Shown here in pieces: positions 46,101-54,350 of a stretch of 64,000 nucleotides of DNA. The translations under genes and the position numbers were made by a program. Numbering within the stretch: the stretch's first letter is position 1; every line of letters starts with the position of its first letter. The stretch covers positions 12,383,118-12,447,117 of the forward strand of contig NC_087078.1 of NCBI RefSeq assembly GCF_026151205.1. The letters are read 5' to 3'. The notes under the pieces were generated by a model. It had not been told where the DNA came from. It did no database searches and saw nothing but the letters and a program-made list of their open reading frames with translations. Source of the stretch: Bolinopsis microptera (taxonomy: Eukaryota; Ctenophora; Tentaculata; Lobata; Bolinopsidae).

Positions 46101-49100
46101 CAAGATTTGTCAGGCTGAAAAACATGAATCTCCACTACAAAAACTGATGTTGAGAAATAACAACTAAGAAGTTTAATAATGAATTTCTCGATATGTTACT
46201 CTGTTTGTGTCGACGTAACAGTTGAAACTTGAAAATTGCTTTTCCTGCGTTTTCATTGGGTCCACAAACTTCGAGATCAAACAAATTCTTCACTATTTTT
46301 TCAAATTCATTAATTGTTTTATTCTTCACTGAATTAAAACCAGAGAAGCAATCATGCCTCAGCTACCCAATTTATCCTCTGAATAATGAACATTATGTGG
46401 ATTTGGTTCATGGTTGTGGAATTGGGCAATTCAAAGTGGATTCACTGGTTGTGCCATTTTTGGCCAGCTCGTCTGCTTTTTCATTACCCCACAATGCGAT
46501 GTGTGCTGCTATCCATCTGATCTCTAAGGTGTTAGTGGATCCGAGTGTATTGAGGGTGTCGTAACAGTCTCTAGTAGTTCTACTCCTCGTTGAGGGTGAG
46601 GATATAGCTTGAATAGAGGAGAGACTGTCTGACCATATGATGATGTGTGTGTTGGTATAAGTTTATAGATATTTACAAGCTTCGATGATGGCAGTGAGTT
46701 CTGTTTGATAAACGGTGCAATAATCGGGAAGCTTGAATGATCTTTCCTCTAGTATAGTGTAGTGTTGTTGTTTTCAGTGGTGATAATATAACCAGCCCCG
46801 CTACCTGAGTCTGTGCGTGACCCGTCTGTGTAGCAGGGAGTTGGACTTTCTGTTCCATTTGTTCCGCGGAACAATATTTGACGAAAGTCGATTATCTTGA
46901 GATCCTACTGATAAATTTTCTTTAAACTTTCCAGATAGTTGTATGGCTATGAGACGGATATTCTGTGCGATTTTGGGCGAATTTCTATGTGCCAAACCTG
47001 AGATATGACTTCAAACACAAGAAAATATCTCAAAATGGCGGTTTCTAGCGGAACGCAGGCACAATTTTCGAGATCCTACTGATAAATTTTCTTTAAACTT
47101 TCCAGATAGTTGTATGGCTATGAGACGGATATTCTGTGCGATTTTGGGCGAATTTCTATGTGCCAAACCTGAGATATGACTTCAAACACAAGAAAATATC
47201 TCAAAATGGCGGTTTCTAGCGGAACGCAGGCACATATTTCGAGATCCTACTGATAAATTTTCTTTAAACTTTCCAGATAGTTGTATGGCTATGAGACGGA
47301 TATTCTGTGCGATTTTGGGCGAATTTCTATGTGCCAAACCTGAGATATGACTTCAAACACAAGAAAATATCTCAAATTGGCGCGTTTTAGCGGAACGCAA
47401 GCACATATTTCGAAATCCTACCGATAAATTTTCTTTAAATTTTCCAGATAGTTGTATGGCTATGAGACAGATAATCTGAGCAAGTTTGGGCGAATTTCTA
47501 AGTGCCAAACTTGAGATATGACTTCAAACTCATGAAAACATCTCAAATTGGCGGTTTCGGAACGATATTTGACGAAAGTCGATTATTTTGAGATCCTACT
47601 GATAGATTTTCTTTAAACTTTCCAGATAGTTGTATGGCTATGAAACAGATATTCTGTGCAATTCTGTCCTCCTCTCCCTCATGTCCCTCCTCCTTTTCCT
47701 CCTCCTTCTCAGTCCTCCTCAGTCTTCCTCCTCTTCAGTCATCATCCTCCTCCTCCTCCTCGGTCCTCTTCCTCCTTGTCAGTCCTTCTCCTCCTCCTCA
47801 TCAGTCCTCCTCCTCCTCTTCCTTCTCTTCCTCCTCCTCCTCAGTCCTCCTCAGTCCTCCTTCTCCTCCTCCTCTTCCTCATCCTCTTTCTCCTCCTCCT
47901 GTGTCCTCATCCTCCCCTCCTTCTGAGTCCTCCTCCTGAGTCCTCCTGAGTCCTCCTCCATCTGAGTCCTCCTGATTCCTCCTCCTCCTGAGTCCACACT
48001 CTCCTGAGTCCTCTTCCTCCTCCACCTCCTCCACTTCCTCGTCCTCTTTAAGTCCTCCTCCTCCTTCTGAGTCTACCTTCTCCTACACTTCCTCTTCCTC
48101 CTCAGTCTTCCTCTGTCCTCCTCCTCCTCCTCCTCCTCAGTCCTCCTCCTCCTCAGTCATCATCCTCCTCCTCAGTACTCCTCCTCCTCCTCCTCCTCCA
48201 CCTCAGTCCTCAGTCCTCCTCCTCTTCCTCCTTCTCCTCCTCAGTCCTCCTCCTCCTTCTCCTCCTCATCAGTACTCCTCCTAAGTCTTTCTCCTCATCC
48301 TCAGTCCTATTCCTCCTCAGTCCTCCTCCTCCTCAGTCCTCAAGTTTGGCACATAGAAATTCGCCCAAACTTTCTCAGATTATCTGTCTCATAGCCATAC
48401 AACTATCTGGAAAATTTAAAGAAAATTTATCAGTAGGATGTCGAAATATGTGCCTGCGTTCCGCTAAAACGCACCAATTTGAGATATTTTCTTGTGTTTG
48501 AAGTCATATCTCAGGTTTGGCACATAGAAATTCGCCCAAAATTGCAAAGGAATATCCGTCTTATAGCCATACAACTATCTGGAAAGTTTAAAGAAAATTT
48601 ATCAGTAGGATCTTGAAATATGTGCCTGCGTTCCGCTAGAAACCGCCATTTTGAGATATTTTCTTGTGTTTGAAGTCATATCTCAGGTTTGGCACATAGA
48701 AATTCGCCCAAACTTGCTCAGATTATCTGTCTCATAGCCATACAACTATCTGGAAAGTTTAAAGAAAATTTATCAGTAGGATCTTCTGAGACGGATATTC
48801 TGTGCGATTTTGGGCGAATTTCTATGTGCCAAACCTGAGATATGACTTCAAACACAAGAAAATATCTCAAATTGGCGCGTTTTAGCGGAACGCAGGCACA
48901 TATTTCGAGATCCTACAGATAAATTTTCTTTAAATTTTCCAGATAGTTGTATGGCTATGAGACAGATAATCTGAGCAAGTTTGGGCGAATTTCTATTCCA
49001 TTCGAAAAATGGAAATAACATTTATATCTCCTCCTCCTCCTCCTCCTCCTCTTCCTCCTCCTTCTCAGTCCTCCTCCTCAGTCTTCCTCCTCCTCAGTCA

Positions 49101-52100
49101 TCATCCTCCTCCTCCTCCTCGGTCCTCTTCCTCCTCGTCAGTCCTTTTCCTCCTCCTCATCAGTCCTCCTCCTCCTCCTCCTTCTCTTCCTCCTCCTCCT
49201 CAGTCCTCCTCAGTCCTCCTTCTCCTCCTCCTCTTCCTCATCCTCTTTCTCCTCCTCCTGTGTCCTCATCCTCCCCCTCCTTCTGAGTCCTCCTCCTGAG
49301 TCCTCCTGAGTCCTCCTCCATCTGAGTCCTCCTGATTCCTCCTCCTGAGTCCACACTCTCATGAGTCCTCTTCCTCCTCCACCTCCTCCACTTCCTCGTC
49401 CTCTTCAGTCCTCCTCCTCCTTCTGAGTCTACCTTCTCCTACACTTCCTCTTCCTCCTCAGTCTTCCTCAGTTTTCCTCAGTCCTCCTCCTCCTCCTCCT
49501 CCTCAGTCCTCCTCCTCCTCAGTCATCATCCTCCTCCTCAGTACTCCTCCTCCTCCTCGTCAGTCCTTATCCTCCTCCTCCTCCTCTTCCTCCACCTCAG
49601 TCCTCAGTCCTCCTCCTCTTCCTCCTTCTCCTCCTCAGTCCTCCTCCTCCTTCTCCTCCTCATCAGTACTCCTCCTAAGTCTTTCTCCTCATCCTCAGTC
49701 CTATTCCTCCTCAGTCCTCCTCCTCCTCAGTCATCATCCTCCTCCTCAGTACTCCTCCTCCTCCTCGTCAGTCCTTATCCTCCTCCTCCTCCTCCTCCTC
49801 CACCTCAGTCCTCAGTCCTCCTCCTTTTCCTCCTTCTCCTCCTCAGTCCTCCTCCTCCTTCTCCTCATCAGTACTCCTCCTAAGTCTTTCTCCTCATCCT
49901 CAGTCCTATTCCTCCTCAGTCCTCCTCCTCCTCAGTCCTCCTCCTCAGTCCTATTCCTCCTCATTCTCCTCTTCCTCTTGATTATCTGTCTCATAGCCAT
50001 ACAACTATCTGGAAAGGGGGATCATGTTTTGTGTCCGTTTTTGTCCGTTCGGTACCCTTTATTTTCAAAATGGACAAAAAGTAGGGCGAACAAAAACATA
50101 ATAAAACGGACAAAAACGGAACAAAAATGTTATGAAAAAATGGAAATAACATTTAGATGCTTCCTCCTCCTCCTTCTCCTCCTCCTCCTCCTCCTCCTCC
50201 TCCTCCTCCTCCTCCTCCTCCTTCTCCTTCTCCTCCTCCTCCTCCTCCTCCTCCTCCTCCTCCTCCTCCTCCTCAGTCCTCCTCCTCCTGAGTCCTCCCG
50301 AGTCCATCTCCTCCACATCCTCCACTTCCTCCTCCTCCTCAGTCCTCCTCCTTCTTCTGAGTCCACCTCCTCCTACACCTCCTCCTCCTCCTCAGTCTTC
50401 CTCAGTCCTCCTCCCCCTCCTCAATCCTCCTCCTCCTCCTATAGCCATGTAACTATCTGGAAAGTTTTAAAAATTCTATCATTTAGATCTCCAAATATAT
50501 GCCTTTGTTCCGCTAAAAACCGCCAATTCGGAGATATTTTCTTGTGTTTGAAGTCATATCTCAAGTTCGGCACATAGAATCTCGACCAAAATCACACAGA
50601 TTATCCGTCTCATAGCCATACAACTATCTGGAAAGTTTAAAGAAAATTTATCAGTAGGATCTCGAAATATGTGCCTGTGTTCTGCTAGAACGCGCCAATT
50701 TGGGATATTTTCTTGTGTTTGAAGTCATATCTCCAGTTTGGCATATAGAAATTCGCCCAAACTTGCTCAGATTATCCGTCTTATAGCCATGTAACTATCT
50801 GGAAAGTTTAAAGAAAATTTATCAGTAGGATCTCGAAATATGTGCCTGTGTTCTGCTAGAACGTGCCAATTTGAGATATTTTCTTGTGTTTGAAGTCATA
50901 TCTCAAGTTTGGCACATAGAAATTCGCCCAAACTTGCTCAGATTATCCGTCTCATAGCCATACAACTATCTGGAAAGTTTAAAGAAAATTTATCAGTAGG
51001 ATCTCGAAATATGTGTCTGTGTTCCGCTAGAACGCGCCAATTTGAGATATTTTCTTGTGTTTGAAGTCATATCTTAAGTTTGGCACATAGAAATTCGCCC
51101 AAACTTGCTCAGAGGGGGGGGGTGTCACGTCCGTCTATGTCCGCTTGTCTCATAGAATCCAAAAAGGACAGGACATAGGCGGACATAGGCGGACATAGAC
51201 GGACATAGGCGGACATAGACGGACATAGGCGGACATAGGCGGACATTAATGGACACCTAAATTGCTAAATAAAATGTTCAATTTTTGCTGTTATAGGGGA
51301 TCATGTTTTTTGTCCGTTCGGTACCCTATATTTTCAAAACGGACAAAAAATAGAGCGGACAAAAAATAGAGCGGACAAAAACGGACAAAAATGGACAAAA
51401 ACGGACAAAAATGGAAATAACATTTAGATGCTTCCTCCTCCTACTCTTCCTCCTCCTCCCCCTGGGTCTTCCTGATCTTCCTCAGTCCTCTTCCTCCTCC
51501 CCTCCTCAGTCCTCCTCCTACTCCTCCTCCTCGTCCTCAGTCCTCCTCATCAGTCCTCAACAGTCCTCCTCCTCCCCAGTCCTCCTCCTCCTCTTCATCC
51601 TCCTCCTCTTCCTCCTCAGTCCTCAGTCCTCCTCAGTCCTCCTCCTCATCCTTCTTCTCAGTCCTCCATCCTCCTCCTCAGTCCTCCCCCAGTCCCCCTC
51701 CTCCTCCTCATATTCAGTCCTCCTCCTCCTCCTCCTTCTCAGTCCTCCTCAGTCCACCTCCTCCTCCTCCTCCTCCTCTTCCCTCTCAGTAATCCTCCTC
51801 AGCCATCCTCCTTAGTCCTCCTCAGTCCTCCTCCTCAGTCCTCCTCCTCCTGGGTCCTCCTCCTCCTCTTCATCCTCCTCCTTTTCCTCCTCGGTCCTCA
51901 GTCCTCCTCCTCCTGGGTCCTCCTCTTCATCCTTCTCATCAGTCCTCCTCCTCCCCAGTCCTCTCCCAGTCCCCCTCCTTCTCCTCCTCCTATTCAGTCA
52001 TCCTCCTCCTCCTCCTCCTCCAGTTCTCCTCAGTCCTCCTTCTCATTTCTCCTAAGTCCTCCTCCTGAGTCCTCCTCCTTCTCAGTCCTCCTCAGTCCTT

Positions 52101-53763
52101 CTCCTGAGTCCTCCTCCTCGTGAGTCATCCTTCTGGGTCCTCCTCCTCCTCCTCCTCCTGGGTCTTCCTGATCCTTCTCCTCCCTCTCAGTCATCCTCCT
52201 CAGTCATCCTCCTCAGCCATCCTCCTCAGCCATCCTTCTCAGCCATCCTCCTCAGTACTCTTCAGTACTCTTCAGTCCTAAAAATGTTTGTCCGCTAATG
52301 TCCACCAATGTCCGCTAATGTCCACCAATGTCCATCCAAGTCCGCCAATGTCCGTCCGGGTCCGCCAATGTCCGTCCGAGTCCGCCAATGTCCGTCCGAG
52401 TCCGCCAATGTCTGTCCGTGTCCGCCTATGTCCCAAAAAACACGTCCGTTGTCTCATAGAATCCAAAAAGGACAGGACATAGGCGGACATAGACGGACAT
52501 GACACCCCCCCCCCCCCCCCTCAGATCATCTGTCTCATAGCCATACAACTATCTGGAAAGTTTAAAGAAAATGTATCAGTAGGATCTCGAAATATGTGCC
52601 TGCGTTCCGCTAGAACGCGCCAATTTGGGATATTTTCTTGTGTTTGAAGTCATATCTCCAGTTTGGCATATAGAAATTCGCCCAAACTTGCTCAGATTAT
52701 CCGTCTTATAGCCATGTAACTATCTGGAAAGTTTAAAGAAAATGTATCAGTAGGATCTCGAAATATGTGCCTGCGTTCTGCTAGAACGCGCCAATTTGAA
52801 ATATTTTCTTGTGTTTGAAGTCATATCTTAAGTTTGGCACATAGAAATTCGCCCAAACTTGCTCAGATTATCCGTCTTATAGCCATGTAACTATCTGGAA
52901 AGTTTAAAGAAAATTTATCCGTAGGATCTCGAAATATGTGTCTGTGTTCCGCTAGAACGCGCCAATTTGGAGATATTCTCTTGTGTTTGAAGTCATATCT
53001 CAAGTTTACCACATAGAAACTCACCCAAAATCGCACAGATTATCCGTCTGATAGCCATACAACTATCTGGAAAGTTTAAAGAAAATCTATCATTCAGATC
53101 TCTAAATATATACCTGTGTTCCGCTAGAACCCGCCAATTTGGAGATATTTTCTTGTGTTTGAAGTCATATCTCCATTTTTGCATATAGAAATTCTCCCAA
53201 ACTCTTACACATTATCCGTCATATAGCCATCTAACTATCTGGAAAGTTTAAAGAAAATCTATCAGTCAGATCTTGAGAAAATCAAAATTATATTCTAAGA
53301 TATTCACTAAAACACTCGATTTTCGATCTTTTTATTTGGAACAGATTTGTCGAAAGTCCTTCTGGGTAGCAGGTGATGGTTGAAAGGAGTTGTAACGCGC
53401 GAGTCATCTTTTATAGGTCACGCGTTGGCGCGTAAATTAATAAATTGAGCTAGCTTAAGTTGTAAAGATTAAGTTGTAGGTTTATAACCTACCAAGACCC
53501 ACGCCGAGTTGGACTCGTCGAGGGGGAGTGGGTCGAATGAAAGTTCAATGGGCCATAGTATATACTTCATTACAGAACGCTATTATATACTTTAACTTTT
53601 GAAATAGCTTTACATTTTTACCCATTTGTGATTTTAAAGTTGATTCAAATCATGCAATTGTCAGGTATTGGAGACAGCAAACATGCGCGCTAAAGATCTG
53701 CTGAACATAGTGAGACTGACTGTAAGATGGGGACAACATCTCTGGAACATTGAGGACAAGTAA
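31192..53763 (+). CDS. PNP: purine nucleoside phosphorylase (trimeric PNP), 8 exons
   Basis: Cytosolic purine-salvage enzyme that cleaves (deoxy)inosine and (deoxy)guanosine with phosphate to the base and (deoxy)ribose-1-phosphate. Exons: 31192-31276, 31603-31701, 32233-32336, 32676-32854, 34052-34134, 34490-34578, 45582-45725 and 53665-53763 (TAA). They total 882 nt, so 293 residues against 289 in human, with every phase consistent. Active-site motifs are present: phosphate loop 'CGSGLGG', '[10 protein letters not shown]', 'VTNAAGG', 'DHINL', 'PTYESPAE' (the base-binding Glu), 'VGMSTVPE', 'SLITN' (the base-binding Asn) and His in 'PNHAE'. Human Phe200 is Tyr here. Intron 6 (11 kb) encloses a 7TM receptor gene on the other strand and a 4.2-kb insertion. 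Intron 7 encloses a 6.5-kb insertion. A second copy of exon 7 lies downstream at 62592-62735. Confidence 0.92.
31335..31420. mobile_element. fragment of the GTTGGTCGTTTAGCTCCGG element in PNP intron 1
   Basis: Starts GGGAAGTTGGTCGTTTAGCT, matching the end of the 652-bp element at 38384-39035, and ends near CCGGCTAC. The flanks carry a long direct repeat, AACCATGAATATTGAATATG, at about 31301 and 31424. Confidence 0.5.
34246..34294. repeat. solo G-run with GGCC...GGCCTTAA arm in PNP intron 5
   Basis: A run of about 11-12 G is followed by CCAAAAGTCAGTACCCATAC and GTTGGCCTTAA. It resembles an isolated end of the capped or TTAA-targeting elements seen elsewhere in the window. No partner end was found. 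Confidence 0.35.
34579..35828. other. PNP intron 6, left part
   Basis: No exon was recognised between PNP exon 6 and the stop codon of the nested receptor. AT-rich. Confidence 0.4.
35829..37031 (-). CDS. rhodopsin-like 7TM receptor, intronless, nested in PNP intron 6
   Basis: 400 residues from ATG 37031 (context GAAATGG). The frame continues upstream without another ATG. Seven hydrophobic segments: TM1 about 20-44 with N37, TM2 58-80 with N67-D68, TM3 108-135 with C108 and R133 in 'SLSRLF' (replacing DRY), TM4 146-170, extracellular C185 (probable disulfide with C108), TM5 205-230, TM6 258-280 with 'NIPLM' instead of CWxP, and TM7 ending in N340-P-V-I-Y. A Ser-rich tail gives likely kinase/arrestin sites. 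It would couple an unknown ligand to G proteins at the plasma membrane. The sequence is intact and single-exon, as in lineage-expanded invertebrate receptors. The ligand and orthology are unknown. Confidence 0.88.
   Translation of the reverse strand: MADPNAPSSLIDQHDRVADTVLGVILTVISIIGVTLNIGSFVFFAQQKAKNSNKIYFKRLYMVITFNDTLICIFLFPAIQAAFSPNRGRSIYSVLESPALLFFDKTFCGTWIIIWWTISQLSVFLVGFLSLSRLFVLKYPAKQLHMTWLPFVLPIGFCVVFTTPLIVIIASGVQHPIYSQDILSCIMFPFSPEEIYSPASKKHLSISVVITFLYNLIPTLMFLVIVVSCVLSIRLLRESGRNADALGKKGKQQREAAKTVVLITAVYILCNIPLMIFVWMYMVDLYKGTRSGFKEGSLVVDFFIFWYNYGRKLTGGTPFLKYYITPILQQLSVAANSTANPVIYLARMKHMRDQVLKMVGWKSLAGSSDQSSSAGTTSETAQRKMNSMELVQNRNPLTMT
38165..38380. repeat. ~60-bp minisatellite
   Basis: Three to four diverged copies of a unit containing GTGACGAGCTATGAAGTAAT. 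Lies inside the 4.2-kb insertion, immediately left of the nested 652-bp element. Confidence 0.6.
38384..39035. mobile_element. 652-bp hAT-like non-autonomous element
   Basis: Inverted ends AGTTGGTCGTTTAGCTCCGG (continuing through ACAGTCTATGCACGG), flanked by the 8-bp direct repeat AAATAAAT (38376-38383 and 39036-39043). The interior has tandem GTAGCCGGTTA-type and CCGTGCAGGGA-type repeats. The 8-bp TSD suggests hAT mobilisation. Confidence 0.75.
39383..40311. mobile_element. poly(G)/poly(C)-capped insertion, 929 bp
   Basis: G9 at 39383-39391 and C15 at 40297-40311, flanked by TATAAT (39377-39382 and 40312-40317). Inverted GATAACGTATTTTTTG ends. The core TTTGTTTAGGTGGAATT is in the same orientation at both ends (about 39415 and 40240). 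The opposite arm of the host element carries the uninterrupted site near 37710, so this is a clean insertion with a 6-bp (5-6) TSD. Confidence 0.82.
42005..42217 (-). pseudogene. unidentified 70-residue frame, conserved in both blocks
   Basis: The minus-strand frame containing '[19 protein letters not shown]' recurs at 57022-57234 with two or three replacements. The start used in block 1 is not distinctive. Part of the DNA also resembles the adjacent 41790-41890 segment, so this looks like a decayed tandem-repeat unit, possibly from a mobile element. No domain is recognised. Confidence 0.25.
42452..42509. repeat. 26-bp-arm hairpin
   Basis: The arms run TCACGCCATTCGCAATCTCG plus TTTCTG, then a 5-6 nt A-rich loop and the complement. 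The block 2 copy (57468-57525) pairs perfectly, while block 1 has one mismatch. It may be the centre of an old palindromic element or a structured RNA. Function unknown. Confidence 0.5.
43296..44801. mobile_element. 1.5-kb TTAA-targeting element with G8/C8 in its TIR
   Basis: Flanked by TTAA on both sides (43292-43295 and 44802-44805), with a single TTAA in block 2 (61657-61660) as the empty site. TIRs are a perfect 18 bp, GGCCAGAGGGGGGGGTAA. TTAA targets are typical of piggyBac and Kolobok. The interior has a large inverted repeat (about 43440-43630 against 43650-43795) and at least eight copies of the palindrome AGGTTAACCT. There is no ORF, so it is non-autonomous. Confidence 0.82.
46420..46837 (-). 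pseudogene. LINE RNase H domain remnant, block 1
   Basis: Minus-strand pieces '[19 protein letters not shown]', '[15 protein letters not shown]', '[14 protein letters not shown]' and '[19 protein letters not shown]' carry the RNase H D-E-D residues and the final H-x-x-x-x-G-N-E-x-A-D box. Stops and shifts break it. Its N-terminal part continues at 53374-53430 beyond the 6.5-kb insertion, and the whole also occurs in block 2, so it predates the duplication. Confidence 0.75.
46870..47640. repeat. 171-bp satellite, orientation A
   Basis: About 4.5 tandem monomers with the landmark GAGATCCTACTGATAAATTT. Successive landmarks at 47070 and 47241 are 171 bp apart. A further partial A-oriented copy lies at 48786-48998. 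Confidence 0.85.
47665..48341. repeat. (TCC)n array 1
   Basis: Pyrimidine array of TCCTCC with regular CAGTCCTCC/GAGTCCTCC interruptions. Its largest part is duplicated at 49040-49700. Frames in it are artefacts. Confidence 0.9.
48342..48785. repeat. 171-bp satellite, orientation B (first block)
   Basis: About 2.5 monomers in the opposite orientation to 46870-47640, joined to an orientation A partial at 48786. Confidence 0.8.
49021..49979. repeat. (TCC)n array 2
   Basis: Preceded by the leader ATGGAAATAACATTTA, which also precedes the arrays at 50161 and 51430. Contains an internal duplicate of array 1. Confidence 0.9.
50016..50438. repeat. GGGGATCATG module and (TCC)n array 3
   Basis: The module begins GGGGGATCATGTTTTGTGTC, continues as a quasi-palindrome of GTCCGTT/AACGGAC units, and leads into TCC repeats at 50161. 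The same module occurs at 51297 and, inverted, at 29950-30053. Confidence 0.75.
50440..51108. repeat. 171-bp satellite, orientation B (second block)
   Basis: About four monomers. The landmarks CGAAATATGTG at 50663, 50834 and 51005 are exactly 171 bp apart. Confidence 0.88.
51114..52520. mobile_element. poly(G)/poly(C)-capped insertion, 1.4 kb, in the satellite
   Basis: G9 at 51114-51122 and C16 at 52505-52520, flanked by TCAGA (51109-51113 and 52521-52525), a 5-bp TSD (6 if CTCAGA). Uninterrupted monomers supply the empty site. Inverted TGTCACGTCCGTCTATGTCC ends (one mismatch). The core GTCTCATAGAATCCAAAAAG is in the same orientation at both ends (about 51150 and 52450). The interior holds a GGGGATCATG module (51297), a TCC array (51430-52279) and GGACATAGGC minisatellites. 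Confidence 0.82.
52526..53290. repeat. 171-bp satellite, orientation B (third block)
   Basis: About 4.5 monomers that diverge more toward the right end of the 6.5-kb element. Confidence 0.82.
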
Positions 53764-53889
53764 ACTCATCGTATCTACTCCACGATATATTCTGGGACAA
53801 TCCTAACAGCATTCACTGCATTATTCATGAGTTATTACTTTATACTGAGAATTTTCGGTTATTTTAAGTTTAATAAGTGATCCAAGATA

Positions 53890-53979
53890 GGGGGGGGGAG
53901 GGGGCAGGGCAACCATATTAAAGTATATTAAAGTATATCCCCGTTAATATGGCTGCCCCCCCCCCCCCCCCCCCCCCCC
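53890..53979. mobile_element. 90-bp solo G/C-capped palindrome with 18-bp TSD
   Basis: G9-A-G5 at the left and C24 at 53956-53979. Palindromic inner arms (CAACCATATTAA against TTAATATGG). Flanked by an exact 18-bp direct repeat AATAAGTGATCCAAGATA (53872-53889 and 53980-53997). It lies 130 bp after the PNP stop codon, perhaps in its 3' UTR. Confidence 0.75.
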
Positions 53980-54350
53980 AATAAGTGATCCAAGATATTC
54001 AATATAACAGAAATAACGGCATATAATAATTTAAGAATTTAGTACTTATAGCAACTAAACGTTAGAAACCTTGTATGTGACTGCCACCCTAATTAGTGTA
54101 CATAATTAGTTGACATAATTAGTTTACTTAATTAGTTTACTTAATTAGTTTACTTAATTAGTGTATATTATATTTGTGTTAAACTAATTTGATTTGTAAC
54201 TCTGCCTGACTCCAACCTAATATGATCTACGATTTCATGATTAATAGGGCGCAATTGTCGTATCTGATTAAGCAGTTTTTATTGGTTTTGCAATACTCTG
54301 CAGATATTTGATGGTGTATTTAATTGAATAACTAAGTAATTTTTGGGGCA

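Larger units (their letters stand above)
46838..53365. mobile_element. 6.5-kb satellite-bearing element with 8-bp TSD
   Basis: Flanked by GTAGCAGG (46830-46837 and 53366-53373), with a single copy in block 2 at 63840-63847 as the empty site. The ends share GGACTTTC and, 9-10 bp further in, GTTCC in inverted orientation. The interior has 171-bp monomers in both orientations, several TCC arrays and a nested capped element at 51114-52520. The 8-bp TSD suggests hAT-type mobilisation of a giant non-autonomous element. No transposase ORF is present. Confidence 0.8.
37137..53490. repeat. duplicate block 1 (second copy at 56280-63957)
   Basis: Once insertions are removed, this block matches 56280-63957 at roughly 98-99% by eye. 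Matching segments are 37137-37288, 41446-43295, 44806-46837 and 53374-53490. It contains PNP exon 7 and an RNase H remnant. Insertions private to this block are the 4.2-kb capped element, the 1.5-kb TTAA element and the 6.5-kb satellite element. Confidence 0.85.

Noticed and set aside
46229..46564. 111-residue plus-strand frame also present at 63239-63574
   Set aside because: It is the antisense shadow of the minus-strand RNase H remnant and has no domain of its own.
47630..49299. Long Ser/Pro/Leu-rich frames on the plus strand
   Set aside because: They are translations of TCC arrays in several frames at once, not genes.
50065..50366. Glu- and Arg-rich minus-strand frames
   Set aside because: Simple-sequence artefacts of the same TCC tract.
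52288..52505. Cys/Pro/Ser repeat frames
   Set aside because: They reflect the GTCCGCCAAT minisatellite at the end of the 1.4-kb capped element.
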